A DNA stretch of 32,076 nucleotides, taken from assembly GCA_036674765.1 (NCBI GenBank), contig JARVKI010000927.1, forward strand, positions 1 to 32,076. Reading direction: 5' to 3'. The DNA is from Seiridium cupressi. Its lineage: Eukaryota > Ascomycota > Sordariomycetes > Amphisphaeriales > Sporocadaceae. Positions 1-12,249 of this stretch are shown in pieces. Made by a program: the position numbers and the translations under genes. Every line of letters starts with the position of its first letter. The stretch's first letter is position 1. Under the pieces are notes generated by a model that saw only the letters and a list, made by a program, of their open reading frames with translations, was not told where the DNA came from and did not search any database.

Positions 1-1443
1 CCCACCCCCCCCAATTTACATTCCCCCCTTCCCAGCTTTACCCCCACACCGCCAATCCTTGCACTGCGGCGGGGCTTTTGCTACCTCCCTTATTTTTTTT
101 TTTTTTTTTTTTTTTTTCCCTCCTGTTCATCTCGCTTTTCTGGCAGGCCATTTCAATCTAACGGCGATTCATGCATTCGCCGACCATTTTGTCTCACGAC
201 TGGCGCACAAACGTGTTGTTAATGGACGACGAAAGCAACTTGCGCATTGACAGGTATACCGAGGTCTTGCAGTACTTCAGGGCGATGGTAGCGCGCATCA
301 GGTTGCGAACCACCTCTTGCATCCAATCGGTCAGGGGTGAACTGCTTATTACATATATTCCTTGCATTTACAGCGCATGCGTGCATCTAGAAGCGAGTTG
401 AGGCCCATGACACACTATGCTTTATCAGTCAATCATATGATTTATCGGCCCCCAAAAGCCCGACCTCTTCCCCCCTCGCCCTCGGAAACGGGGGTCTAAT
501 ACTTGTGCCGTAGTGCTATCAATGCCGAATATCTTTGCTGGGTAGGTACTTGCGCGTTTGGCAGAGTCGTCATTCGCTAAGTCGTGCATGCATTGTATGG
601 TATGTACAATTTTAGATCAGCCACCATGGCTGTCGTACATCTGCCACCAACATCAAAGCCTCAATCGCGCCTCTCCTCAGGCCCCACCACACCCGTTTTA
701 GGATTATCTGGCAAAATTCCCGAAGGCCCAAGACGTCGTTGACCTCCGTGTCCGTCGCCCACTTCCCAAACCACTGCATCCTCCACTTGGCCCTTCCCGT
801 CCATATCCGTTCTTGCGCATCCATTCGATCTCGGTTTTGGGAGTGTACGGCAAATGCCAAAAAAAACCTGAGCGCCACTGCCCTGAAGTCGTGAAATCCC
901 AAATGCGTGAACGAAACCGTGCTTCTCGTTGACATGCAATCCAAACTCCTGCCCGAATAAGCACAGGAGGCGTATTGTGAAAAAAACAAAACTTTCGCTG
1001 AAAGGCCGCCGCCGTGTTGGTGGAAGCATAGAACCTGAGTCGGGCGACACCTCGTTTTTGTGGAGAACTGCGCTACGAGAACTGCTTGTCTGTTCCATAG
1101 TGCCGGCCACCCTCGTCCCTAACCTTACCTGGAACATCAATTCTCTCAACTATCTTCCCACAAACCTTCCCACCTCTACGACCTCAACAGCGTCCCGGCA
1201 AAACGCCCGCACCCATTCGGACCTGCTCGGTTTTCCTCTGGAGTCCCGTCGTTTCGTGCTACGGCCATCTCACACGTCTCAACTGTTATAAGTCTTGTAC
1301 TTGCAAGACTTCGATGCAATGCGCCAGTCTGGGCTGTGACAACCTCACTCTCTCACTTGCATGGCGCCGGCCAACGACGCCAAAACTTTTAATCGACCGT
1401 CCCCACGATCTCATACACGTGTTCTCCCTATTTACTCTCCAGC
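1..1443. other. Upstream non-coding region of the KDM5 gene
   Basis: No convincing gene was found here. The stretch is C- and T-rich on the + strand, as is usual just upstream of fungal transcription starts, and a pyrimidine-rich segment runs up to the ATG at 1444. Open frames of up to about 160 codons exist on both strands but match no family, overlap one another and lack a coherent splice structure. It probably holds the promoter and 5' leader of the demethylase gene. Confidence 0.6.
93..117 (+). repeat. Poly-T homopolymer (25 T)
   Basis: An uninterrupted run of 25 T residues lies in the pyrimidine-rich upstream DNA. Poly(dA:dT) tracts of this kind commonly exclude nucleosomes in fungal promoters. 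Its length may be affected by sequencing error. Confidence 0.9.
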
Positions 1444-4400
1444 ATGGTTCAAACACCGACGATAGGCCTATCTGCGAGTGGTGCAGGTAGCTTGAATGGC
1501 AGCTCTCGAGGTTCGCCAGCCGTCGGCTCCTCTGCAGGCCACATGTCTAGTACGAATGGCATAAAGCCAAAGATTACTCTCAATGGCAATGGCTATCACC
1601 CAGCAAATCCCCAATTGCCTCTCAGCTCAATGCGCAGTGCGCCGTTGGACCTGCGATCAGTAGAGCGACGAGGTCAACCGACGGCCAGCAGGGAAACCAC
1701 AAAACGAAACCGGCCTTTCGGTCTCCAAGAAGCACCTACATATCGCCCGACAGATGACGAGTGGAGGGACCCTTTCGAGTATATACGCAAGATCAGCTCC
1801 GAGGCTTCGAAATATGGCTTGTGCAAGATCATACCACCTGATTCGTGGAATCCCGACTTCGCGATCGATACTGAGGTACGCAGTCTCCCCGGCAGTGATC
1901 TTCAGCGGCGATGCATCCTGCTGGCTGAAACCCGGATGCACACCTCATTCGGCGGTATGCATCTACTAACGTACATTGTAGAAATTCCACTTTAGAACTC
2001 GAAAGCAGGAGTTGAATTCTGTCGAAGGGAGTTAGTCTGCCCTCGCTTTCCCCCCGTGCCTCCATTTGCTGACATTCAAATGCGTCAGGTACTCGAGCTA
2101 ATCTTACATATCTCGATGCCCTCGCCAAGTTTCACAAGCAGCAAGGCACGAATCTTAACAGGTTACCCTATGTCGACAAGAAACCACTAGATCTCTACCG
2201 TCTCAAGAAGTGCGTCGAAGCTCGCGGCGGATTTGAGAAAGTGTGTAAGATGAAGAAGTGGGCCGAAATTGGCAGAGATCTAGGTTATAGCGGCAAGATC
2301 ATGTCTTCCTTGTCAACGTCGCTCAAGAACTCGTACGACCGATGGCTTACGCCTTATGAGAATTACTTGCGACAAGCGAAGCCGGGTGTTTATCAACAGC
2401 TTGAGTTCGAATATGGTGGCCCGTTGACCCCTAGTCCGGCACCGAGCCCCTTGAAGCGTTCCACCGTCAACACCCCGTCAAGCTTACGAGGAGATTCTCC
2501 GGCACGGAATGCAACTGATGCACTGCAAGCAAGTATCGCGTTGAATGGAGTCAAGCAGGAAGGTGACCATGATCTTGTGATGAATGATGCTCCACTACCC
2601 ACGTCAGCACCCGCACCCACCTCTGGAGGGTTTACAGCCATCAATTCGGGCGGCTCGGGTGGTTTCACTGCAGTAAATGCCGGATTCACGAGCGTCAACC
2701 GTCCACTTGCGACTGACACGAAGAATTTTACACCACCATCGAAGCAATTTGGAAGCCCCATGTCTTCAGCGAAGAATACACCGGACTTCCGGCCGTCTGC
2801 TCTCGGACTCTCGAATCCACTCAAGCGCCAGTTGAGTTGTGATAGTCTTGATATCACCAAGAAGGAGGGCGGTGCAGACAAGGACGACTCGGACAATGGC
2901 AGTCGACGGAGTAAACGACTCAAGCAAGGTGAGTTACTTTCATTGGATCGAGCTGGAGAGATTGTAGCGCACTAGGTGACTGTCGTATAGATGGACAATG
3001 GTGCGGAGGAAATGTCCTCATTGCGCTGTTGGCGCCACGTTGCATGTTGCTAATGTGTTTGGCTCGCAGATACAGTACCCACGGTCGCTGGCTCGCATAT
3101 GTCCTTATTCAGGCCGCTAGGCCCCCGACAGCCCAGGGATGAAAATTTACCACCGGGAGAGGTAAGCTACAGACACATCGCGCATATATCCCAGGCTGGT
3201 GTTCAGGAGCTGACTACAAACACAGCGATGTGAAAGTTGCGGTAAAGCGGAGGAAGCTGGTTGGCTCGCTGTCTGTGAATCGTGCGACCTTGCATACCAT
3301 GGCCCTTGCGTGGATCCGCCTCTGAAGTCCAATCCTGGTCCTGAATGGAACTGCCCGCGATGTCTGGTTGGTGATGGCCAATTTGGGTTCGAAGAAGGCG
3401 GTCTCTACTCCTTGAAGTTGTTCCAGGAGAAAGCTGCAGATTTCAAGCAGGGCTATTTTGAAAACCGGATGCCCTTCGACCCTGTTCTCAATTGCCCACG
3501 GCCAGTTACCGAAGACGATGTCGAACGCGAATTTTGGCGACTTGTCACTAGCATTGAGGAGACGGTCGAAGTTGAGTATGGTGCTGATATTCACTGTACC
3601 ACCCACGGCTCGGGCTTCCCGACTGCTGAACGCAACCCGAGCAATCCCTACTCAACCGACTTCTGGAATCTCAATATTCTGCCATTGCACCCAGAGTCGC
3701 TGTTCAGACACATCAAGTCAGACATCTCCGGCATGACAGTGCCATGGGTATATGTTGGCATGATCTTCTCTACCTTCTGCTGGCACAACGAGGACCACTT
3801 CGCTTATTCCGCCAATTACCAACACTTTGGTGCTACCAAGACTTGGTACGGTATCCCAGCTGAAGACACGCAGAAATTTGAAGCTGCGATGAAAGAGGCT
3901 GTGCCAGAGCTTTTCGAAACTCAACCTGATCTCCTCTTTCAGCTAGTCACCCTTCTGACGCCTGAACAACTGAAGAAAGCCGGCGTACGGGTTTATGCCC
4001 TAGACCAAAGAGCAGGGCAATTGGTCATCACATTTCCGCAGGCTTATCATGCGGGCTTCAATCACGGGTTCAATTTCAACGAGGCAGTCAACTTCGCACC
4101 ACATGACTGGGAACCGTACGGCCTCGCCGGTGTCGAACGTCTCAAGGAGTTCCGAAAGCAGCCGTGTTTTTCCCACGATGAACTCCTCTGGACCGCCGCT
4201 GAGGGCACGTCAAGTGGTCTTACAATCCAGACTGCGAGATGGCTGGCGCCTGCTTTGGACCGCATACATAAGAGAGAGGTCCAGCAACGGGGGCAATTTC
4301 ATAGCAAACACATCGAGAAGAACGAGCACACTTGCGCTCTTGTGGGGGAGCAACACGAATCTTGCGCTCTGGCATTTCAGGTTCTGGATGAGGACGTTCC

Positions 4401-7134
4401 TGAAGAAGAGTACCAATGTTCCTACTGCAAGTGCTATGCTTACCTTACGAGATTTAAGTGCAACCGAACGAACAATTACCTCTGTATTCAGCACGCCGGC
4501 CACCATGCCTGCTGCGATCTTCCCGAATCCGATCGATTTGCCGGCAAGGAACACGCGCTGTTCTATCGCAAGACTACAGAAGACATGAACGAAACATACC
4601 AAAAGGTTGCTGAGAAAGCCAACCTTCCTGAGGCTTGGGAGGATAAATATGATAAGCTTCTTGATGAAGGTGGCACACCTACACTCAAGTCACTTCGGAA
4701 CCTCCTGAGTGAGGGCGAACGCATTCCGTACGACCTCCCCTCTCTGTCAGCGCTTAAAGAATTTGTTGATCGTTGTAATGAATGGGTCGAAGAAGCGACT
4801 AATTATACGGTCCGTAAACAGCAGAACCGCCGCAAGAACGACAAGGTCTGGCAAAGCGGGATGCGCAAATCTATCGGAAGTTCATACCAGGAGCAGAAAG
4901 AGCGCGAGATGCGAAAGGTCGATAACATCTATCGGTTGATCGAGGATGCCGAACGAATCGGTTTCGACTGCCCGGAGATTATCCAATTGACGGAGCGGGC
5001 CGATGCTATCAAGAACTTTCAAAACAACGCGGAATCTGCTCTGAACCACGTTCTTATACAATCCGAAGAGTCCATCGAAGAACTACTTGAAGAAGGTCGC
5101 AGCTTCAACGTCGATATGCCTGAGATCGACAAGCTGCAACTCGTTCTTGAACAGAAACGATGGAATACAAAGGCAAAGGCTAATCGCTCAGTCTTCATGA
5201 GTCTAGATGAGGTTACCCAACTCATCGAGGAGGGTGTTCGTCTAGACATACCACCTTACAATGACCACATGAAATATTTCAACGAGAAGCTCGCGGCGGG
5301 TCGTCAGTGGCAATCCAAAGCCACCGAGCTGATCAATGCTGAGATTGTTCACTATCCACAACTCGAAGCGTTATCTCATCAAGTACAGCATGGCGCGTTA
5401 CCTGTCTCGCAAGAAACTCTCCATGCGGTTGATCAAATATTACACAAGCAACGAGAGGCACATCGCCAGATCTTAGACCTTATGGAACGGTCAAGAGAGT
5501 CAGACTACACCAAACGACCCAAGTATCTGGACGTGCTTGAAGTCATGAAGAAACTAGAAGACCTGAACTCCAAGCCCACGGGGACACTTGACTTGGAAAG
5601 GGAGCAAAGACGCCATGAGGACTGGATGCGCAAGGGGAAGAAGCTATTCGGAAAAACGAACGCACCACTCCACATCCTCAAGAATCATCTGGAGTATGTA
5701 CTGGATCGCAATCTCGACTGTTTCGACATTACTAGTGATAAGCCTCGACTGCCAGCTGAGCCTGCTTCCAGAGCGCCAAGTGAGGAACGGGAGGCGAACA
5801 AGGTGCCTCGTTCATGGGATGATCCAACGTTTAGGGAGGTGTTCTGTATCTGTCGCCGCGTTGAGGCTGGCATGATGATTGAGTGCGAGCTTTGCCACGA
5901 GTGGTATCATGGCAAATGTCTAAAGATTGCCCGTGGCAAGGTCAAGGAGGATGATAAGTACACATGCCCGATCTGCGACTGGCGTGTGAAGATCCCTCGC
6001 GATGCCGCCAGGCCCAAGCTCGAGGATCTGATTTCTTGGCAAGATGAAGTCTCCGGCCTGCCCTTCCAGCCCGAGGAAGAAGAGATCCTCAGGAAGATTA
6101 TCGACAACGCCCAAGATTTCCGGAACCATATCTCTGTATTCTGCAACCCGATTATGACGACCCCTTCGGAGGCGGAGACTCAGAGATTTTTCCTTCGCAA
6201 AATTGAGGGTGCCGAAATTCTTCTTGCTTTCGAGACCAATTTTTTCCGTCAGGAGCTGCACAAGTGGAGCCCCGTCGCTCCCGAGCCGCCTCCGGTCCTT
6301 GAGACCTCAAAGAGCACGCGGAAGCCTCGGCCGACAAAGCTGCAGCGGATGCTTGCTCAACATGGAGTCAACGATCCCGACGAGTTACCCGAAAACCTCC
6401 GTGCTAAAGCGGCCAGTCTCAAACGAAAGGCTCTGAATGCAGAAGCCGCAGCAACGACTTCGACAGCTGTTCCATCAAGTTCTGGGCCTGGCGGACACGG
6501 CGCAGTCAGTCCGTCCGCGCAGTCCTTTGGATCTGGAAGTCATGGATATTTCGGACGGACGTCACAGCCTCCCACGCCGGCCCTACCAGTCAGCGCTCAT
6601 GGCCATCCGACCCGCAATGCCGACTCTGCCTCGTCTAGTAGACCTGGGTCGGCAATGCATGGTGGATCGATGGACCTCGATGGCAACGACAACTCCAATA
6701 TACACCCCGATTTCTTCATCGGCGCCGAAGGTGGTCCTGGCCCTCAATTAATGGCCGCTGACCGCGAGTCGCTATCTCTAGAAGAGCGGCTCTTGAGCGG
6801 CCAAGATGACGCGCTCAACCTACAGAGCGAAGCTGGAAAGAGTAAGGCTCTAGAGATCCTCAGGCGTACAGAGGAGGGGCGGCGTCGGGCGGAGGAGATG
6901 TTTGGGCCCGATATCTGGGATGGGGAAAGCGGGCTGCGAGGATCAGGAAGCATGACGGGTGATGCTGAGATGCGACAGGAGGAAGGAGATGATAAGGACG
7001 TCGACCGGATGTTTCTGGACCTGACGAACGCCGACGATGACGACGGAGAGGGCAGGAAGGTCGCGGTAGCCAACATGACAACGGAAAGCTTCGAGGCCGA
7101 ACGCGACGCTATGGATATGATGGACTCGGACTGA
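1444..7134 (+). CDS. KDM5: KDM5-type JmjC histone H3K4 demethylase (JmjN-ARID-PHD-JmjC-zf-C5HC2-PLU1-PHD)
   Basis: Predicted nuclear Fe(II)/2-oxoglutarate oxygenase that removes methyl groups from H3K4. Five exons join in frame: 1444-1875, 1982-2030, 2089-2928, 3070-3161 and 3226-7134, giving 1773 residues. The introns have GT-AG ends (donors GTACGC, GTTAGT, GTGAGT, GTAAGC), and intron 1 has a CTAAC branch site. Domain order: JmjN about 97-140, ARID about 163-255, PHD1 about 473-520, JmjC about 613-763, C5HC2 zinc finger about 851-901, a PLU-1-like helical region about 925-1240 and PHD2 about 1345-1388. The iron ligands are visible as H658-x-E660 and H746, so catalysis looks intact. The C-terminus is acidic and low in complexity. 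Order and length fit the KDM5/Lid2 family (kdmB of Aspergillus). No frame damage is seen, unlike the genes further right. Confidence 0.95.
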
Positions 7135-8267
7135 TAGTGGCAATTGCCCACGGAGCATATGGAGTTCACGGCTGCTTGTAAGAATTGGGGGTGTCGGTGC
7201 ATACTTGTACAACTATACTGGCAGACTTACACATCTGCTTGCGTTGCAGTTTTTTACAGGACATGTATGACGGTGTGCAGGAGTTTCGAGTCTAAAAAGA
7301 TGATACACACAGGTCGTCGCATTAGAAAGGCGCTGCATTTACTAGATTTAATTCTGAAATCATTCTACGGGTTATCTAGGATCTCCACATCGATGACGTT
7401 TCCATCTCCTGCGTTGAAAAGTGAAATGAAATGTGGCCAGTCCTGAGTTTCGTGATGGGTAGAGAAAGTGATCCTAGACAGAGCCAAAGACGGACGGCCT
7501 GGCAAAGGACGCACATGTGATGTTTCGGGCCGAGGGGAAGGTTCCACTAACAGCGACTGTGCAGGATGCCCCGCGTCGCCGTTGCTGGTAGGCATTATCA
7601 CGGTTAGTTGACGTCAGGATTTGGCTCATGTCAAGAATACGTGTCAATGTGCTTTTATTAAAGTCATTTTAGGTTATGCCTCGCCTCAGGACACAAAAAC
7701 ACGCAAAGTATTGTATGCAGGGCAATGTTTCCTGTGGCTCGTGAATTATGCGGAATTGCGCTAGGCATTCTATTTCTTGGTTTTCCTTTCTTCATCGGCC
7801 AAGCTGGCGAGATTTCCGTCTCCCGTTGAACCATGTGGCGATGGCTTCTTCATCACGATACAAACCTCTCCGTCATCAGGCATCGCATTACAATACCAAG
7901 CTGTTACTACGACCAAGTCCATAATGTTAGCATTCTGTCAAGATGAGTAGTGTTTCTAGAGGGCCAGTCAACGAAGCGGTCAAGCGCTGCATTCTGAGGT
8001 ATGTGTTGCCGTGACATCGCAATCGAGTGTGCCGGTCGAACCTTACTGGTTAGTACAATGTAGACATGAAAGGCAATACTAATCTGGGGAAGCCCGACAC
8101 AGTAACGGCATTAGTAACCCGGCATTTTTCTTCCGTGGTATCTTGGCTTTTCGCACCGTTGGAATACTCATACCTCGTCCGGTGGCTGTTTCTTCCGGGA
8201 CTCTATTGCTGATACCGGGTTTTTCATTCATCGTTTTTAGTTGTCATCTTGGAACTTTAACGCGGAC
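7135..8267. other. Intergenic: 3' end of KDM5 and promoter of the GH79 gene
   Basis: Holds no supportable gene. It should contain the 3' UTR of the demethylase and the promoter of the downstream hydrolase. A possible splice acceptor (TTTTTAG at 8234-8240) precedes the hydrolase frame, so an extra upstream exon cannot be excluded. Confidence 0.6.
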
Positions 8268-10133
8268 ATGCGCGTTCTCAGCGCCGCCATCATCGGCCTA
8301 GAGCGCCTTGCATTTGGTACACTGGCCCAAGATGTCTTGCAACTCAGCATCTCGACTGCGATGCCAGAAGGCGCATCGAGCCCTGTCGATCCGTCATTCG
8401 CTGGTTTTGGGATCGAGCCCTCGAACCTGTTCTCGTACACAGGCATGGAACAGCCGAATACGCTGACTTTCAACTTGATTGGCAACCTGGCAAGCTACAC
8501 GGGGAAACCTCCACACATCAGACTGGGCGGCAACACCGAGGATTACATGATTTATCACGAGGACATGACGCAATGGACCTGGATCAACAACCCCGACCCT
8601 GTAGGCCAAGGCGCATTTGCGACAGACCATATGCTGATCGGGCCACGGGTTTTCGAGGCGGCAAATCGATTTCCAAAAGGAACCCCAGTGACGTGGGGGT
8701 TGAACTTGGCATATTCGGAGGACGACTGGGCCGATCAAATCACGACGATGGCGACCCAAGTCATTGAAAATTGCCCGAATCTCACACTTGCCTCTCTTGA
8801 GATTGGAAACGAGCCTGACCTGTATTTGGAAAACGGATTTCGCTCCGGCACGTGGAACGGACGGGTCTATACGCAGCAATGGCTCGAACGTGCGGCTGTA
8901 CTGTACGAACGAGTCCTGCGACCAAACAACATCACAAATGCATTCTTTGAGCCTGCAGCCACCGCATCAACCATTGAGACGGATTTCCAGATTCAAGATC
9001 TCATGAGCTACGGTATTGACGTGTTAGCCAACGACTCCAGCACATCTTACATCGCTTCCTGGAATCAACACGATTACTATTACTACATTGGCGTGTCAAC
9101 GTATGCCCTAACTCTTTCGCACTTTCTTCAGCTAAGCACGACCGAAGACCAATTCCACGCCTGGGTGGAACAACTCGATCAAGCCGGTGCAACGCCATTT
9201 CCATACGCGTTGCGCGAGATGGGAGTCGTGGGGCCTATCGGCCTGGAAGGCATCACAAATACGTTTGGTGCCGCGCTATGGGCGCTCAATTTCCTCCTGT
9301 ACACGGCGATGCTAAATATCACGAGCGTCCAGCTTCACATGACAGACAACAGTAATGCTTCCGCCTGGCAGCCAATCGACATATACGGTAGACAGCCCTT
9401 TGTGAGACCATTATATTACAGCTACGCAGCCTTTGATCAGATCATTGGGCCTACGTGTACGGCGCAGATCGCGGCGGTTGATCTTGGAACTCAGATACCG
9501 ACTGGTTATGATGGGTATGTGAGGGCATACGCAGTTTATCAGGCAGGCACATGGGAGAGCATGGCTGTCATCAATGCCATGCCATCCAATACTTCAGCCA
9601 AAAACAAACCAAGTGTCACTGTCCGAGTCAATATGTCGACTGACCTAGCTGGTCAGAAGGTCCATTTGAGCTACCTGAGCAATGCGGGCTCGGATTCGAC
9701 TGAAGGCACAACATGGAATGGCCTGGATTTTGAAACTAGCGGCGATGGCACTTCGACGGATATCGATGATGGCTTAAGTGGACAAACCGTAAAGATCGCG
9801 GACGACGGATCTGTAGAGTTCCAGGTCAGGGACTCGCAGGCTGTAGTTGCGAAGCTCGGACATGGAGCTGGTGCGGGCCTAGAACCGGATCAGGCAGCGT
9901 GTGCCGCAATTGCGCAGAGGAGTCCGGAACCAGGAGGGAATGCCTCTAGTAGTAGCGCAGGAATATCGGGTGGAGATGGAGGCGCAAGCGGAGGTAGTAC
10001 CACCGACAGTGGAGGTGAGGGAAATAACGCAGAGAGTATTGCAAATAGAAAAGAATTCTGGTTGGGAGGAGGAAGACAAAATTGGATTGCGGTAGTGGTT
10101 GTGGCAATGCTTGTTGGAATACTATACCTATAG
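8268..10133 (+). CDS. Secreted, probably GPI-anchored GH79-like glycoside hydrolase (beta-glucuronidase type)
   Basis: Single-exon frame of 621 residues from the first in-frame ATG. A short hydrophobic N-terminus ending near LAQ resembles a secretion signal, although an internal E-R pair makes it weak; the open frame extends upstream to a possible splice acceptor at 8240, so the true start is uncertain. The body has the (beta/alpha)8 features of fungal GH79 enzymes: an early RLGGNTED motif, an IGNEPD motif with E182 as probable acid/base, and a REMG motif with E317 as probable nucleophile. GH79 enzymes act on glucuronides such as arabinogalactan side chains. The last 65 residues form a Ser/Gly-rich stalk followed by a 16-residue hydrophobic tail (about 606-621) ending the protein, typical of a GPI-anchor signal. 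Substrate is not determined. Several N-x-S/T sequons are present. Confidence 0.85.
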   Translation: MRVLSAAIIGLERLAFGTLAQDVLQLSISTAMPEGASSPVDPSFAGFGIEPSNLFSYTGMEQPNTLTFNLIGNLASYTGKPPHIRLGGNTEDYMIYHEDMTQWTWINNPDPVGQGAFATDHMLIGPRVFEAANRFPKGTPVTWGLNLAYSEDDWADQITTMATQVIENCPNLTLASLEIGNEPDLYLENGFRSGTWNGRVYTQQWLERAAVLYERVLRPNNITNAFFEPAATASTIETDFQIQDLMSYGIDVLANDSSTSYIASWNQHDYYYYIGVSTYALTLSHFLQLSTTEDQFHAWVEQLDQAGATPFPYALREMGVVGPIGLEGITNTFGAALWALNFLLYTAMLNITSVQLHMTDNSNASAWQPIDIYGRQPFVRPLYYSYAAFDQIIGPTCTAQIAAVDLGTQIPTGYDGYVRAYAVYQAGTWESMAVINAMPSNTSAKNKPSVTVRVNMSTDLAGQKVHLSYLSNAGSDSTEGTTWNGLDFETSGDGTSTDIDDGLSGQTVKIADDGSVEFQVRDSQAVVAKLGHGAGAGLEPDQAACAAIAQRSPEPGGNASSSSAGISGGDGGASGGSTTDSGGEGNNAESIANRKEFWLGGGRQNWIAVVVVAMLVGILYL

Positions 10134-12150
10134 AGAGGAGGCTTAAATCGGGGCCACCATCAGGGTATTCGAGGTGGATTCGCAAATATATAGCGTCAAT
10201 TGATTTTGTTCTGCATTTAGAATACAGCCAGTCACGCGGAATCATAAATTATCCATGGCTTAAACCCATATATTCATGCCCTCGATCTTTATTGTGGCAC
10301 AAATTCCTTGTCTCTACCTCCTTCCCGACCCTGCCTCCCAGCGTCCCATCCACAGCAGACCAGACTGCCTCGGACCCATTCCTTCCCACCCCGTCAACTC
10401 TTAACCAATCGTCACTTAATATAGCGTACCCAGTGAAAATAATACAACTTGCCATTCTACTACCGTCTTCCAACGGTGTTATGGCCGCTAGTGTAGTGTG
10501 AAAGTAGCAGTGCTGCATGTTCATTCGAAGCCGACAAGAGAAAACAACAATGATTTCCAGAAACAGAGAGTGACGACAGAAGGGTGTAAATGATGGGAAA
10601 GGACTAGATAAGTGATGGTATTTGATATGTGTAGAATAGGGCGCGTATGACTTCGTGAGGCGGGTTGTTGAGTTGAAGGTAGGTGGGGTCGCGATGGTGA
10701 GGACCAGGAAGCGGAAGACGGAGATTCTTAGTCTGTCTCGCATTCTTACACGAGCTGTGCAGGGATGCCAAGCGATCAGGGCCATAGGAACGGAAGCGGT
10801 CGACGAAGCGAAGGGCCAGGTCGAAAAGGTGATGCGGGGCGGAAATTCACAAGTATTGATCGGCAGCGAGGCGATCGCTATAAGGGAAGTCGGAGCAGTG
10901 AAGGCGTGAAGTCAAGGGGTATTGATCGAGGGATTAGGGCGTGCTATGAATGGCGGGTAGATACGATAGGTGTGATAGGATCGGGAAATGATGGTGCAGA
11001 AGATTATGTGCCGGGGATGGGGATGGGTGGGAGGAATATGGATGAAGGTGGAACGTATGTAAGTAGGGCAGGCTTGGGGCTTGTCTAAAAAGATATAAAT
11101 ATATGTGTTTGTAGGGCTAAGCCTGGAGTTGGGGTATCAACAATGAAGATCAAAAAGAATGTCGGGAAGAATAGTGTAAATTGGAAGGAAGGTATTTGCA
11201 GGGATGATCTCTGGAAAGTGATAAAGACAAAGACCACGCTGCCTGAGAAGACAGTAGACGAGTACGAGTTGTGCAGCGGAAGGGTTTTGAAAGAGGAAGG
11301 AGGTTGAAGGATGATGGTGCTGAACAGCGCAGGAGTGATTATGATAGAGGGGTTATAGAGGATAGGATTGCGAAGGTATTGAGGACGAATCGGAAGGTAA
11401 TCGTGGAGAAGTGCCTATTTCAACGTTACGCAGGAGGGAATGGATTGCGGTTAAAGATTAGGTGCCAATGAATGATGTTCTGTGGGGTTTTAAATGATAT
11501 TTGGTAGAGTTGATAAGGGTATGTATCTGGAAGTCAAGGTGCAGTGCAACGCTTGTGTAGTGCTGTATTGAAGAATTGGGGCTGGCGAATTGTCAACCGA
11601 GGATCGTGGAAGGGTTTTTTTCATGGTGAAATGGTGAAATTAACCGAGGTTAATATAGGCATCTGTTATATAGGTGTCTGAGGTTGTGGTAGTGAATAGA
11701 CTGTGTTATGTGCGGATGTCGCGGACGTTGGCGAATTTGGGGCATAAGGGCTGTTGCGAGGTAGTGACTTGGGATGATGATGGTGGTGATCTTGTTGGAT
11801 GGTAAAGGTGTCGCAAGGTCCTAGAAAGGGCTGTACATGATGGCGGCGCATCATGTATACATAGTCTTTTTGCGATGGATTGGTTGTTCCGAGTGTTATT
11901 TTGATAAGGTCATGGGAGTGATATGGACGGATGGTTGTAATTGGGAGAGGAGTCACGACGATTTAAATATGTTGCGCAGTTCACCATGTTGCAATGAGTG
12001 AGATTGAACAGGACTTCAAGCAGTTTCATGGGGAGACCCTGAGGCCCGATGTCATGAGACTGCGTGGTGCCATGTCACGATGTTGCAGCGACAATTGGGG
12101 GCGTAGTCCGGCTGCATCTAGACGCCAAGATGGCGCGAACCGAACAATGT
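10134..12150. other. Long non-coding stretch, purine-rich on the + strand (about 10480-11660)
   Basis: About 2 kb without a gene I can support. From roughly 10480 to 11660 the + strand is dominated by A and G over more than 1 kb, with strings of GGA, GAA and GGG. Open frames here (minus strand 10249-10785, plus strand 10765-11088) have low-complexity translations and no family resemblance, so they are probably by-products of the skew. It could be a pyrimidine-rich leader or promoter read on the minus strand, a non-coding RNA or an old simple-sequence expansion. Confidence 0.5.
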
Positions 12151-12249
12151 GGGATTAGACTGTGATCTACCGGATCCACGCAGGGTTTGACACCAGACGA
12201 CAACCTGGAGCTCAGATCCCTTCGTCCGAAGGCGACGCATCGATTCCGT

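Noticed and set aside
661..1149. Minus-strand frame of 162 codons upstream of the demethylase, plus overlapping frames 612-989 and 929-1291
   Set aside because: No family motifs; several frames overlap on both strands; it lies where the promoter and leader of the demethylase belong.
6744..7202. Antisense frame of 152 codons over the demethylase C-terminus
   Set aside because: Ser/Arg-rich shadow of the acidic low-complexity coding region on the other strand.
10249..10785. Minus-strand frame of 178 codons
   Set aside because: Composition follows the pyrimidine skew of that strand; no recognisable domain, signal or splice support.
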